DNA of 55,155 nt from Rhodothermus sp. (lineage in GTDB: Bacteria; Bacteroidota; Rhodothermia; Rhodothermales; Rhodothermaceae): the NCBI GenBank assembly GCA_015487635.1, contig WFPM01000177.1, positions 1 through 55,155 on the forward strand, in the 5' to 3' direction. Position 1 is the stretch's first letter. Each line of letters begins with the position of its first letter. Positions 28,641-36,427 of this stretch are shown here, in pieces. The notes beneath the pieces are model-generated. The model made no database searches, was not told the DNA's origin, and worked only from the letters and a program-made list of their open reading frames with translations. A program made the translations under genes and the position numbers.

Positions 28641-29078
28641 CTACACCTTTCGCGTTTCGTCGGCACATCCTGTCCATCGCCAGAACCAGGCGGCGCGCGT
28701 CACAATTAGGCTGTCAATGCCGGGCAAGTAGAGCACGTAGCAGCGGTCGCCGGCAGCCTCGCGCAGCAGGTCCCACGTAGCCCGCAGGCGGTCAGGGTCG
28801 GTGGCTCGTACGAGGACCAGATCGCGCGCCAGGGCGCGCCGAATCACCGTAGCGGCTGCTTCAGGCGTAGTAACTTCGTCGTCGAACAGGAGCGGATTAT
28901 CCCGCAGCTCCTGATAACCTTTGTTCTTCTCCGGGGCGTTCTTCATGGCGGTTGTGGGGTTGGTTTGCATTGCAAGCGTGTAGTCAACACGTATTTGCAG
29001 GGCCGGCGGGCCGAAGAGCCGCTCCCAGGCTTCCCAGAAGGCCCGACATTCCTCAGGGCTTGTTTGCCGCAGGTGCAC
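28641..29078 (-). CDS. Unknown small protein of the integrative element
   Basis: 145 residues if the ATG at 29078 is used; this start lies inside the end of the primase-helicase gene (26-bp overlap), suggesting translational coupling. Later in-frame ATGs could also serve. No signal peptide or membrane segment. The C-terminal half has an alpha/beta pattern (VTTPEAAATVIRRALARDLV, ATWDLLREAAGDRCYVLYLP, DSLIVTRAAWFW) but matches no family I know. Its place at the end of the element's operon makes it either an accessory replication factor or the element's only cargo. Confidence 0.65.
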   Translation of the reverse strand: MHLRQTSPEECRAFWEAWERLFGPPALQIRVDYTLAMQTNPTTAMKNAPEKNKGYQELRDNPLLFDDEVTTPEAAATVIRRALARDLVLVRATDPDRLRATWDLLREAAGDRCYVLYLPGIDSLIVTRAAWFWRWTGCADETRKV

Positions 29079-31764
29079 CGCTTTCGCGAATCGACGTTAG
29101 TAGCTTCAACGCCTGTTGCAGGCCGCGCGCCGTCCACACCTGCACTGCTTTTCGCCAGGCGCGCGCGGAAGGCTCCAGGCGAAGGCCCTCGACGCAGACC
29201 GCTGGCCAGCCCTGCTGCTCCGCCAGCTCCAGTACCTGCTGCCGAAGCTCGGCAGAGGCTTCGGTAGTCGGCGCAAACCCATCGCGCGTGCGTTCCGCCA
29301 CCTGGCGGATGGCGGATGTGGCGGAATCTTCCGAACCTGTTCCGCCCGAATCCGGCGCTTGAAGTGACCCGGTGTCCCTTGTCCCTTTTGTCCCTTTTGT
29401 CCCTTCACTGCTGCTGATCCCGTATGCGTTAGGGACATTAGGGACATTAGGGACATAGGGACACATGACCTTTCGATAACGCCCCCGCTGCAGGCGCTCC
29501 ACCCTCCTTGCCCCTACAAGAGCGGTGAGCCAGCGCTTTGCCGTGCGCTCCGTTCCAGCTCCCGCTTCCATTGCGGCAGCAATCCAGTCGCCCGTGCCGA
29601 ATTCATCTGGCATACTGTCCAGCACACGTTCTGCCGAGCTCTTGTGCAGGGCGGCGTAGCTCAGGCCTGACCACCGCATCCGCTCATAGACCCGTTGCGT
29701 TTCGTACCAAAACCAACGGGCCAGTTCAATCGCCCGCCGCATCGCCTCGGCGGACACTTCGGACGGCTGGCGCCCGGCCTGCACGTCTTCGCAGAGTTGG
29801 AAGAGCAGCGCCAGCCGTGCGGCCTTCGCCTCGATCTTTGCCGAAGCGGCACGTAGCGGTCCGTCCGGTAGTTTGCGCCGCTCTTCGTCGAGTTCTTCCA
29901 CGAAAGCCCCGAACAGCCGCCGTGCTTCGATCGAAAGCGAAAGCTCCACGTCGCCCACCTGGTAGAGCCGCCGCACCAGTCTCGCGTAGGCGGCTGCCGT
30001 CGCCTCATCTACGTCGGCGTCGGTGAACCGGCGTGGCATTTCGGGCGGCATTGTGATTGTAAGGCGCGCGACAAAGCCCGACGCCAGCAATTCGGGCGAC
30101 ACGCGCTCCCGAAGTAGCCAGGGTTGCACGGTGCCCACGACAGGCACGTGCGGGCGCTCGATTCGGATCGGCTCCGGATCAGTCTTGCGATCGACCACAA
30201 CCGGGCGCCCTTCGTACAGCTCCAACCAGGAAGCCAGGTCGCCGCCCCGGGTCTGGGCGTATCGATCGAAGGACGAGATCCAGCCGGAAAGCTCGTCACG
30301 CGCGAGCAGCACACCTCGAGGGTTGTCCCGGTGGATGGCAGCCGCTGCTTCCAGCGTCGCATCAGACAGGCGATAACGAATAGGCCGGGGCGGCTGGGGC
30401 TCCGGAACGCGGGCGCGCTCCTCTTTGCCGAGCTCCTTCCACTCCCGGAGCCGTTGCTCGTAAGCCTCCCGTTCGGCGTGGTAGCGCGCTGCCGCTTCGG
30501 CTTCGAGTTCATGAATTGGGCGAAGCGCCAGCTCCAGCGCTGCGCTTTTCGCGGTGCCGCTTGGTGCGGCCACAACGCACCAGAGCGTGGCGGGCTCGGT
30601 CCAGGAGCGCTTCAGGCGAATGCGGGCCCCACTCCCCGCTGCAGCGCTCAACACGGCCAAAACGGGCACTGCCAACATGGTCGCATCACACGGCACGGCT
30701 CGAGCGCCCGCGCGGACGTAGTCGGCTACCGGGCCAGGCAGCAAATCGACGGGAAACGGGCGCCAGAGCAACAGTTCTTTCGAATCGCTTTCAATCCCTT
30801 GCTCCGGGCGTGCCCCCTGCTTCCCGGTAGCCCGCTTGCAGCAGGGCGGGCGCCAGCCGTGCTGCCCGGCGAGCCAGAAGAGCGTCCCGACCCCCACCTC
30901 GCCCCGGTACGATTTCAGACGCTGTCGGATGTACTCCTCGGTGTCGCGTGGATCCCGGGTGTGCTTCAACATGAGCTCGACGGCGGCATCTTCGCCGACC
31001 GCCGTCGCCAGCGCAAAGAGCACCCGCAGCCACAGGTGATAGGGTAGCGAGCCATCCAGAGGCAGCGCCTCGAGCGCGGATTCGATCAGCTCAAGCTCGA
31101 CGCCGCCATCGCCACCGCCACCGCTGGCCACGGGCTCGACTTCGTGCCGAAAGCGAAAGATCTCGGCGTCCGGATTGAAGTGCAGCTCGGGATCTACCGT
31201 CGCGAAGCAGGCGCGCGCCAGGTCCGTGCACCCCTGGTCCGCGATCAGCGCGTAGGTCGCCCGCAGATACCCGAAAAATGCCCTCGCCGCCCGGGCATGC
31301 GCCTTCTGCAGCGGCACGGGGTCGGTCACTTCGGCGATCGGCTCGGCGACGCGCGTTAGCAGCTTCAGCCCGGTGCCGGACGGGCTCACGAACGCTGCCA
31401 GCACGTAGGGATCCCGCGCCAGTAGGGGCTTCGCGGCCGGCAAGTCGCGCCCGGGGTTTTCCCTGGCGTCCAGGTCGACGGTCAAAATGCCGGAATATGA
31501 CCGGATGGCGTCGCCCCGGCGCCGCTCGAACGTGCCTGCGAAGACCACCTGCGCCAGCTCACGCTTGAGCGCCTTGCGCTCTTCCTCGGAGCGGGCATTT
31601 CGAATTCGGGTGATCAGCGCCTGCAGGTGCTCGGATGGACGGCGGAAACGCTCCAGGACGGCGCTCAGCGTCGTGTGCTGCACCTGGTCCGGACGGTTGG
31701 CCCGGGCCACAACGATGACAGGCAGATTGGAAACCCGGGGCGCTACACGTGCGTTTCGCTTCAT
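29053..31764 (-). CDS. Primase-helicase-like replication protein (BT4734_N + DUF3987)
   Basis: 903 residues. Residues 1-215 form a BT4734/VirE-N domain related to archaeo-eukaryotic primases, with the acidic pair in TVDLDA (Asp97, Asp99) and FVSPSGTGLKLL (125-136). Residues 223-305 resemble a primase C-terminal helical domain (YHLWLRVLFALATAVGEDAA). From about 335 a DUF3987 helicase-like ATPase follows, with Walker A APSGTAKS at 400-407 and a Walker B-like GVLLARDELSG. The C-terminal part holds VPNVPNVPN and GTKGTKGT repeats that correspond to an inverted array of DNA 7-mers. A very strong ribosome site (GGAGGGGGAG) precedes the start. It probably starts replication of the excised element. 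Confidence 0.85.
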   Translation of the reverse strand: MKRNARVAPRVSNLPVIVVARANRPDQVQHTTLSAVLERFRRPSEHLQALITRIRNARSEEERKALKRELAQVVFAGTFERRRGDAIRSYSGILTVDLDARENPGRDLPAAKPLLARDPYVLAAFVSPSGTGLKLLTRVAEPIAEVTDPVPLQKAHARAARAFFGYLRATYALIADQGCTDLARACFATVDPELHFNPDAEIFRFRHEVEPVASGGGGDGGVELELIESALEALPLDGSLPYHLWLRVLFALATAVGEDAAVELMLKHTRDPRDTEEYIRQRLKSYRGEVGVGTLFWLAGQHGWRPPCCKRATGKQGARPEQGIESDSKELLLWRPFPVDLLPGPVADYVRAGARAVPCDATMLAVPVLAVLSAAAGSGARIRLKRSWTEPATLWCVVAAPSGTAKSAALELALRPIHELEAEAAARYHAEREAYEQRLREWKELGKEERARVPEPQPPRPIRYRLSDATLEAAAAIHRDNPRGVLLARDELSGWISSFDRYAQTRGGDLASWLELYEGRPVVVDRKTDPEPIRIERPHVPVVGTVQPWLLRERVSPELLASGFVARLTITMPPEMPRRFTDADVDEATAAAYARLVRRLYQVGDVELSLSIEARRLFGAFVEELDEERRKLPDGPLRAASAKIEAKAARLALLFQLCEDVQAGRQPSEVSAEAMRRAIELARWFWYETQRVYERMRWSGLSYAALHKSSAERVLDSMPDEFGTGDWIAAAMEAGAGTERTAKRWLTALVGARRVERLQRGRYRKVMCPYVPNVPNVPNAYGISSSEGTKGTKGTRDTGSLQAPDSGGTGSEDSATSAIRQVAERTRDGFAPTTEASAELRQQVLELAEQQGWPAVCVEGLRLEPSARAWRKAVQVWTARGLQQALKLLTSIRESGAPAANKP
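29373..29463. repeat. Inverted iteron-like array in the primase gene
   Basis: TGTCCCT occurs at 29373, 29380, 29389 and 29398. Its complement AGGGACA occurs at 29431, 29440, 29449 and 29457. Spacing is mostly 9 bp (7, 9, 9 and 9, 9, 8), with a 26-bp centre. Could be a replication origin carried within the initiator gene. Confidence 0.7.
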
Positions 31765-31816
31765 GAACTCCCCCTCCTGCCGCCGCGCCGCCTCCAGCAG
31801 CGGGCGGCTTTTTGTT

Positions 31817-32002
31817 TCACGTTTCGCGCAGTCGATCCTCGATGAAGCGCACGACGTCTTCCGGGCGGAAGAGCGTGCGCCGTCCGATTCGCACGGGGCG
31901 AAGCGCGCCCGTCTTGGTCAGGCGCCAGAGCGTCGCCTTCGAAATTCCGAGCAAACGTCGCGTCTCCTTCGCGCTCAACAGGGGCTGCAGCATCGCTTCC
32001 AT
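31817..32002 (-). CDS. AlpA/MerR-like HTH excisionase
   Basis: 61 residues that are almost entirely one winged helix-turn-helix (LLSAKETRRLLGISKATLWR, then LTKTGALRPVRIGRRTLFRP and EDVVRFIEDRL), the HTH_17/AlpA family. Such proteins act as recombination directionality factors or activators of element genes. It lies between the integrase and the primase-helicase, 52 bp before the latter. Confidence 0.9.
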   Translation of the reverse strand: MEAMLQPLLSAKETRRLLGISKATLWRLTKTGALRPVRIGRRTLFRPEDVVRFIEDRLRET

Positions 32003-32072
32003 CGTCTGCAGTGGGTTTGTTGCAAGCTCCGCAGGTTTAAGTCAGAACGAGCGGGCCGGTTTCGACGTAAAT

Positions 32073-32092
32073 GCCTGAAAAATCAGGCTTTT
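32073..32092. other. Small palindrome upstream of the excisionase gene
   Basis: GCCTGA-AAAA-TCAGGC followed by TTTT. On the plus strand it looks like a weak terminator; on the minus strand it lies about 70 bp before the excisionase start, where an operator would be expected. A third GCTTGCTA copy lies at 32100-32107. Confidence 0.35.
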
Positions 32093-32125
32093 AGGAATAG
32101 CTTGCTACTTACGGAAGGGCATTCA

Positions 32126-32162
32126 TCAAAAGAGAAGCGCCCCCCTCGTGCGAGAAGGGCGC
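32126..32162 (-). terminator. Terminator of the integrase gene
   Basis: On the minus strand GCGCCC pairs with GGGCGC, with an inner CTCG/CGAG stem and a TG (CA) tip. The T-rich stretch TTCTCTTTTGA follows. It separates integrase from excisionase transcription. Confidence 0.6.
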
Positions 32163-32199
32163 CTCCCCCCGGCGCTCCGCTATTCTGGCTGCTCGCTAC

Positions 32200-33435
32200 T
32201 TATGGCTCAGGTCCTTCGAGGACGCTCGTCACCTCGCGATCGACAGCCTCAGCGTCGAGCGCCGCAAGGTAGGCTTCGGTGATTCTCAGGCTCGAATGCC
32301 CGAGCGAGCGGCTCAGCGCGTAGAGCGACACGCCCGCCTTCCGGAGCACGTCCGCTGCCGAATGCCGCGCCGTGTGGAAGGTGACGTGCTTTGTAATTCC
32401 TGCACGGGTGGCGATCGCCTGCAGCCGCTTGTTGAAGTAGGCACAACGGCTTGAAAGCGCCCGCCGCTCCCGCTCGGGATCGTCCAGGCGGTAGCCGTCC
32501 AGAATCGGAAAGACGCGCTCGTGCGCGGTGCGCCGGTGCAGGTAACGCCCCAGAATGCGCACGGCGGGTTGGGGCAGCCTCAGTTCCTTCACGACGCCCG
32601 TCTTGCGCTGCACGTAGCGGAGCCGCCAGTCGTCACCTTCCTCCTGCAGACTGTCCCAGCGAAGCAACGCCACGTCCGCCCAGCGCATACCTACCGCATA
32701 GAAGGCGAAGCACCAGGCGTCCCGCACAAGGGCGTCCAGTCCTGAAAGCTCCAGCGCTTCGAGCCGGCGCACCTCCTCGAGCGTCAGGCGCTCCTTCGGC
32801 CGGTGCCGCGCCTTCGACTCCGGACGCCACGCCTGGAAGGGTGATTTCGAGCGGCTTACCAGTCCGGCACCTGCCGCGCGGTTGAAGATTGCGCGCAACA
32901 CCGCCAACGTCTTGTGCGCCGTGCTTTCCCGATTGCCCAGCACCGTGCGCATGTGCAGTTCGAAGGCGCGGAGCAGCTCGGGCGTAAGTCCACCGAAGGG
33001 AAGGTGGTCGCGCCCCAGGAAGCGGGCAAACTTACGAACCGTCACCTCGTATTTCTCCGCCAGGAATGCCTGTCCCTTCGCCCGGAGCGCTTCGATCTCC
33101 CGGCGAGCAAAGGCGAAGAAGTCCAGCCCGCCGGGCTCCTGCTCGCCACGCAGGAGCAGCTTGAGCGTGCGGACGTCAAGCTTTCTCCCTTCGAGCCGCG
33201 CCCTGAGCACAAGTTGCCGCGCCTGCTGCTCCAGCCGTTCGATCAGCAGGTTGAACTGCTCGGCGTCGGGATGGGAGCGACGCACCCGCCCCGTGCGGGC
33301 GTTCCACTCCGACGGACGCACCCGCACCCCCACCGAGACGTAAGCAGTGGCGCGCCCGTCGGAGAGCCGGAGCCAGACAGGCGCCCGCCCCTCCGCATCC
33401 ACCTTGTGCTGCACAAGAACGGGCTTGATCTTCAC
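32200..33435 (-). CDS. Tyrosine recombinase / integrase
   Basis: 411 residues from a GTG at 33435 (V-K-I-K-P-V-L-V-Q), which matches the usual start of Bacteroidetes integrases. The frame is open upstream to 33549, but those codons come from the arm-type repeat (33451-33480), giving a meaningless Thr/Tyr/Phe run. An N-terminal arm-binding domain (1-90) and a SAM-like core-binding domain (about 95-215) precede the catalytic domain with Arg in VGMRWADVALL, the HxxR segment HTARHSAADVLRK, LGHSS and the nucleophile Tyr in RITEAYLAAL. It integrates the element at tRNA-Asp. The repeat in its leader suggests autoregulation. Confidence 0.93.
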   Translation of the reverse strand: MKIKPVLVQHKVDAEGRAPVWLRLSDGRATAYVSVGVRVRPSEWNARTGRVRRSHPDAEQFNLLIERLEQQARQLVLRARLEGRKLDVRTLKLLLRGEQEPGGLDFFAFARREIEALRAKGQAFLAEKYEVTVRKFARFLGRDHLPFGGLTPELLRAFELHMRTVLGNRESTAHKTLAVLRAIFNRAAGAGLVSRSKSPFQAWRPESKARHRPKERLTLEEVRRLEALELSGLDALVRDAWCFAFYAVGMRWADVALLRWDSLQEEGDDWRLRYVQRKTGVVKELRLPQPAVRILGRYLHRRTAHERVFPILDGYRLDDPERERRALSSRCAYFNKRLQAIATRAGITKHVTFHTARHSAADVLRKAGVSLYALSRSLGHSSLRITEAYLAALDAEAVDREVTSVLEGPEP

Positions 33436-33450
33436 GGCAACAATAACGGC

Positions 33451-33480
33451 ATAGGTAAAGGTATAGGTAAAGGTAAAATC
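33451..33480 (+). repeat. Right arm-type tandem repeat (2 x 12 bp)
   Basis: ATAGGTAAAGGT twice in tandem, then AAA. It shares the AGGTAAAGGT core and the 12-bp period with the left-end repeat at 28308. It lies in the integrase leader, 107 bp inside the attR core. Confidence 0.75.
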
Positions 33481-33586
33481 GGGTATCTCTTGGACGCCGT
33501 AGGGTTCAGGGGGTTTCAAAATGTGCGAATTCGGGCGAATTTGGGGCACTTCAAGGTGCTCGAAGGTTCTGAAGGATTCGTTTTTA

Positions 33587-33604
33587 GAGTCCCGTCCGGA
33601 CCGC
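33587..33604 (+). other. attR core of the integrated element
   Basis: GAGTCCCGTCCGGACCGC, identical to attL. The chromosome continues CACC, so discriminator G 33603 is followed by C-C-A at 33604-33606, the CCA of the original tRNA-Asp gene. Confidence 0.9.
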
Positions 33605-33696
33605 CACCTGCCCCCACCAAGAGCCCTCCCGAGGCTTCGTCATTACGCCCGTAGCGTTTACCTGTTGTTTCCAGGCGCATAGCAGCACCTCCCATA

Positions 33697-33724
33697 AAAG
33701 GCCCACGCTGCAGCGTGGGCCTTT
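33697..33724. terminator. Perfect 28-bp palindrome terminator
   Basis: AAAGGCCCACGCTG is followed directly by its exact complement, CAGCGTGGGCCTTT. With A- and T-tracts on both sides it can act in both directions. Before the element inserted, this lay about 90 bp after tRNA-Asp and was probably its terminator. Confidence 0.75.
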
Positions 33725-33737
33725 CGTATTAGGAAAT

Positions 33738-33755
33738 ATCCCCCGAACAGGGGAT
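33738..33755 (+). promoter_or_regulatory. 18-bp palindromic site a (upstream of lipoprotein gene)
   Basis: ATCCCCCGAACAGGGGAT followed by TG, 66 bp before the ATG at 33821. One of four matched sites proposed as an operator (see findings). Confidence 0.6.
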
Positions 33756-33820
33756 TGCCTACCCTTCCTTTTTCGCGCAACTTATCCACCAGATTACAAT
33801 TGCTATTCCTGCAACTGGCC

Positions 33821-35467
33821 ATGGCGACTCGGGACTTGTGCGACAGGCTGCATCTTCGACGGTCAATACTATTTCTAGGGCTGGCCTTCTTCGTGCTAAC
33901 GGGCTGCACGCCCTCCAACTCAACGCCGGTCCAATCGGCCCAACGCGATACCCTTCCGCCCCTTCGCTTTGAAGGAAGTGCGCTGGATCTCCTGCAACCG
34001 GAGTGGACCTGGATCGATCGCCTGCACGGTTTTGCAGTAACCCTTTCTGTGGGGTGGAACCCTGTCGTGAAAGGGAATGCCCTGATTTTTTCCAATGGCC
34101 AGACTTTTGTCGTGATTCGGGCTGCCCGTTACGAAGGCACGCTGCACGAAATTGCCCGTCGCTGGATTGAGGAACTACAACTGGCAGGCACTCCCTCGCT
34201 TCAGTTATTCCAGAAGACCTTTGCACAGGGCATCGCCGTCTACGGAGCACCCCTCCAATTTCCCTTCTTTCTGCTCTCCTCCGCCGTGCTCGCCCCGGCC
34301 ACTCCCTATCAGACGCTCACGTTTTTTGTCCCGGGACGCCGCACCGTGCTCATTTATACGATCCTGGCCCCTCTGGAAGCACCCCGAGACGAAATCGACA
34401 CAGCGCTGCGCATCGTGCGTACCCTGCGCTTTCTACCTCCCGAGCAGCGTATTTCTTATCGAACGGAAGCCCTCGTCGATCCGGTTTACGGGATACCGGC
34501 CCTGTGGATACCGGTCCCGGAAGGCTTCTTGCTTACAGGTCAGGTCGTGCGAGCCGACAACCCTCAATTTTTCTACCGTCTGGACGGACCGGGTGGCTCT
34601 TTGCGTTCCGATGCGATCAGCTTTCAGAGTTACGCCGCCCAGTCTTTTCCGGGTGTCAGTCAGACTGCTTCGATCGTGACCTGGAATGGACAGTCGCTGA
34701 CCTGGCCGCAGGCCGTACTGATACAGACTCCGGAAGCATGTGCCCCGCTGCTCCTGTCGTTGTGGGAAATGGAGGGAATGCCCTGGACGTTACGCGGCCA
34801 TCGGGTCTTCACGGCAGCCAATTATCCGTTGCTTCGCCTGTTAGCACGTCCGCTTGAAGACGCCTGGCATTCCAGCATTGCTATGATGCAGATGACGGGA
34901 ACGCAGGTCCATACGTTCATAGCCTCCCATCTACTGCTGGCACAGTCGGGGCGTCGAACGCGGCTTGCTTCTTTTATAAGCTTCGCCTTCTACTGGACGC
35001 AACCGGGCATTATGAGCAGCCAGAGTGGCGGAGTGACATTTCCCATAGTAGACGTAATGGAGTTTGAAGATGAAGCAGATCTGGCGGAACTGCTGCCTGT
35101 TTTTCTGGGCGTATTGACCGGTAAAAAAATCAACCCGTCGTGGAGCTGGCGGGTAGCCCAAGAAAATCTGGCCCGTAACCGCATATGGAATCAGGCGATT
35201 CGGGCCTATGCTGAAGCCGCTCAGGAATTCGAGACGCGTACTCACCTGGCCTGGACCAACATCCTCTCAGAGCAGACATTTGCTAAAGACCCGGAGACCG
35301 GGGAAATCTTTCAGCTCGATGATGTAGGCGGCAATTTCTGGCGCGATCCAGATACCGGCGCTATCCTGGCCACCGTCCCCGGCACCGACTTCGAAGCATT
35401 CCTGCAAGCCAACGGATGGCGCCAGCTTCCCCCGTCACTGGAAGGGTTCCCCGAACAATGGCGTTGA
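33821..35467 (+). CDS. Large lipoprotein of unknown function
   Basis: 548 residues from the ATG at 33821. The N-terminus is a lipoprotein signal: basic residues, the hydrophobic core ILFLGLAFFVLTGC and a lipobox cysteine in LTGC near residue 30. The mature protein is globular, with mixed alpha/beta content (IDRLHGFAVTLSVGWNPVV, TFFVPGRRTVLIYTILAPLE), and ends with short DPETGEIFQLDD / DPDTGAILATV repeats. I do not recognise a family. The open frame extends to 33755, but that part is the operator and promoter region. It lies just outside the integrated element and behind a bidirectional terminator, so it is its own transcription unit. Confidence 0.75.
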   Translation: MATRDLCDRLHLRRSILFLGLAFFVLTGCTPSNSTPVQSAQRDTLPPLRFEGSALDLLQPEWTWIDRLHGFAVTLSVGWNPVVKGNALIFSNGQTFVVIRAARYEGTLHEIARRWIEELQLAGTPSLQLFQKTFAQGIAVYGAPLQFPFFLLSSAVLAPATPYQTLTFFVPGRRTVLIYTILAPLEAPRDEIDTALRIVRTLRFLPPEQRISYRTEALVDPVYGIPALWIPVPEGFLLTGQVVRADNPQFFYRLDGPGGSLRSDAISFQSYAAQSFPGVSQTASIVTWNGQSLTWPQAVLIQTPEACAPLLLSLWEMEGMPWTLRGHRVFTAANYPLLRLLARPLEDAWHSSIAMMQMTGTQVHTFIASHLLLAQSGRRTRLASFISFAFYWTQPGIMSSQSGGVTFPIVDVMEFEDEADLAELLPVFLGVLTGKKINPSWSWRVAQENLARNRIWNQAIRAYAEAAQEFETRTHLAWTNILSEQTFAKDPETGEIFQLDDVGGNFWRDPDTGAILATVPGTDFEAFLQANGWRQLPPSLEGFPEQWR

Positions 35468-35470
35468 AAA

Positions 35471-35488
35471 ATCCCCTATCCGGGTGAT
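35471..35488 (+). promoter_or_regulatory. 18-bp palindromic site b (upstream of sorting-domain protein gene)
   Basis: ATCCCCTATCCGGGTGAT followed by TG, 75 bp before the ATG at 35563. TTTAT lies about 24-28 bp beyond the site. Confidence 0.6.
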
Positions 35489-35562
35489 TGTATCGCCGTT
35501 CGCGGCAATGCCATTTATCAGTGCGTCCAGACAGAGCACACAAGCTCTGCTCGAATGTGGCA

Positions 35563-36373
35563 ATGGATGGTTTTCGATGGGGCATTTTTCTTACTTTTTT
35601 AATTTCGCTTCTTTCTGCCCATGCCCAGCTTCCTCTGAACCACGAACGCTACCGCATCCTGCAGACGGACGCCAGTTACACTTGCGACATTCGGGCCGGT
35701 ACGTGCCGGGCCCTTCCCGCTGGAACATTTATGCAGTTGGAATGGCAGGGAACCGCCTACCAGACCACCCTTGTCGACGGGAGTACCGCTCTGGTCTATC
35801 CATACTGCCAGTTCGCTGACAATCCCGATGTGTATCTGGCTACGTGCCCGTATGATCCCCAGTTTGAAACTGGATTCTGGGCCTACATCGGGGGTGGGAG
35901 CTCCATTTTATCTGCAACCAACCATTATCGACGTTGACTTTGATCAGGATGGTGTCGAGGGGAAAAAAGGCTACACCTTCTTCTACGAAGATAATACCTT
36001 TTATGTGGCCTATCGCACCGACGATCCCATGGCCTACCTGTATGTCTTTGTTGTGCAGGTGGAGGCCCAGGGAGGACCGATCGGTTTTGTAGCCCGAGAA
36101 GCGCCCTCGTTGCCACAGCCGGCAGTGGAGCTTTTTCCGATCCCGACCCTGGACCGACTGAACGTCCGCCTCACGCTGTTGCGTCCGGGTACCGTCACAC
36201 TGACGCTCTACGACCTGCTGGGTCGGCTTGTCTGGAAGGAAACGCGCAGGCTCACACAGGGCTGGCAACAGATGCGCCTGGACCTGTCGGCGCTTGTCAC
36301 CGGCATTTACCAGTTCGAATTGCGCCAGCAGACGCACGTGGTGCGGCATCCGCTGGTGATTCGTCGATACTGA
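35563..36373 (+). pseudogene. Secreted protein with C-terminal sorting domain, one-base frameshift
   Basis: Signal peptide MDGFRWGIFLTFLISLLSAHA, then a mature domain (RYRILQTDASYTCDIRAGTC, TTLVDGSTALVYPYCQF). The first frame runs on to a stop at 35937 with nonsense after IGGG. The true continuation APFYLQPTIIDVDFDQDG is in the next frame from about 35899 and reaches 36373. A single extra G in the run GGGGGTGGG (35890-35898) explains the shift; removing it gives about 269 residues. The C-terminal 80 residues (LFPIPTLDRLNVRLTLLRPG, LYDLLGRLVWKE, VRHPLVIRRY) match the type IX-style beta-sandwich sorting domain. It could be a sequencing error, a decayed gene or a phase-variable G run. Confidence 0.75.
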
Positions 36374-36378
36374 ACGTG

Positions 36379-36427
36379 GAGCAGCGCTGGTCCAATGTTG
36401 ACCACAGGCACCGGGTCAGCGCTGCTC
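36379..36427. terminator. Inverted repeat between converging genes
   Basis: GAGCAGCGCTG (36379-36389) pairs with CAGCGCTGCTC (36417-36427), 27-base loop, overlapping the kinase stop codon. A possible two-way terminator without a T-run. Confidence 0.4.

Larger units (their letters stand above)
28251..33604. mobile_element. 5354-bp integrative element in tRNA-Asp
   Basis: Bounded by 18-bp direct repeats. Contents from the right end inwards, all minus strand: tyrosine integrase, AlpA/MerR-like excisionase, primase-helicase, and a 145-residue unknown protein overlapping the primase gene. I see no relaxase, capsid, terminase, toxin or resistance gene. This makes it a minimal integrate-and-replicate unit, closest in gene content to small Bacteroidetes integrative elements or phage satellites that depend on a helper. 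Composition is similar to the host except for the AT-richer ends, so it has either ameliorated or comes from a related host. Confidence 0.9.

Noticed and set aside
28469-28666. 65-codon minus-strand frame in the element's left end
   Set aside because: Overlaps the end of the 145-residue gene, no ribosome site, Arg-rich shadow composition.
33436-33549. N-terminal extension of the integrase frame
   Set aside because: Encodes a Thr/Tyr/Phe run from the DNA repeat; family alignment begins at the GTG at 33435.
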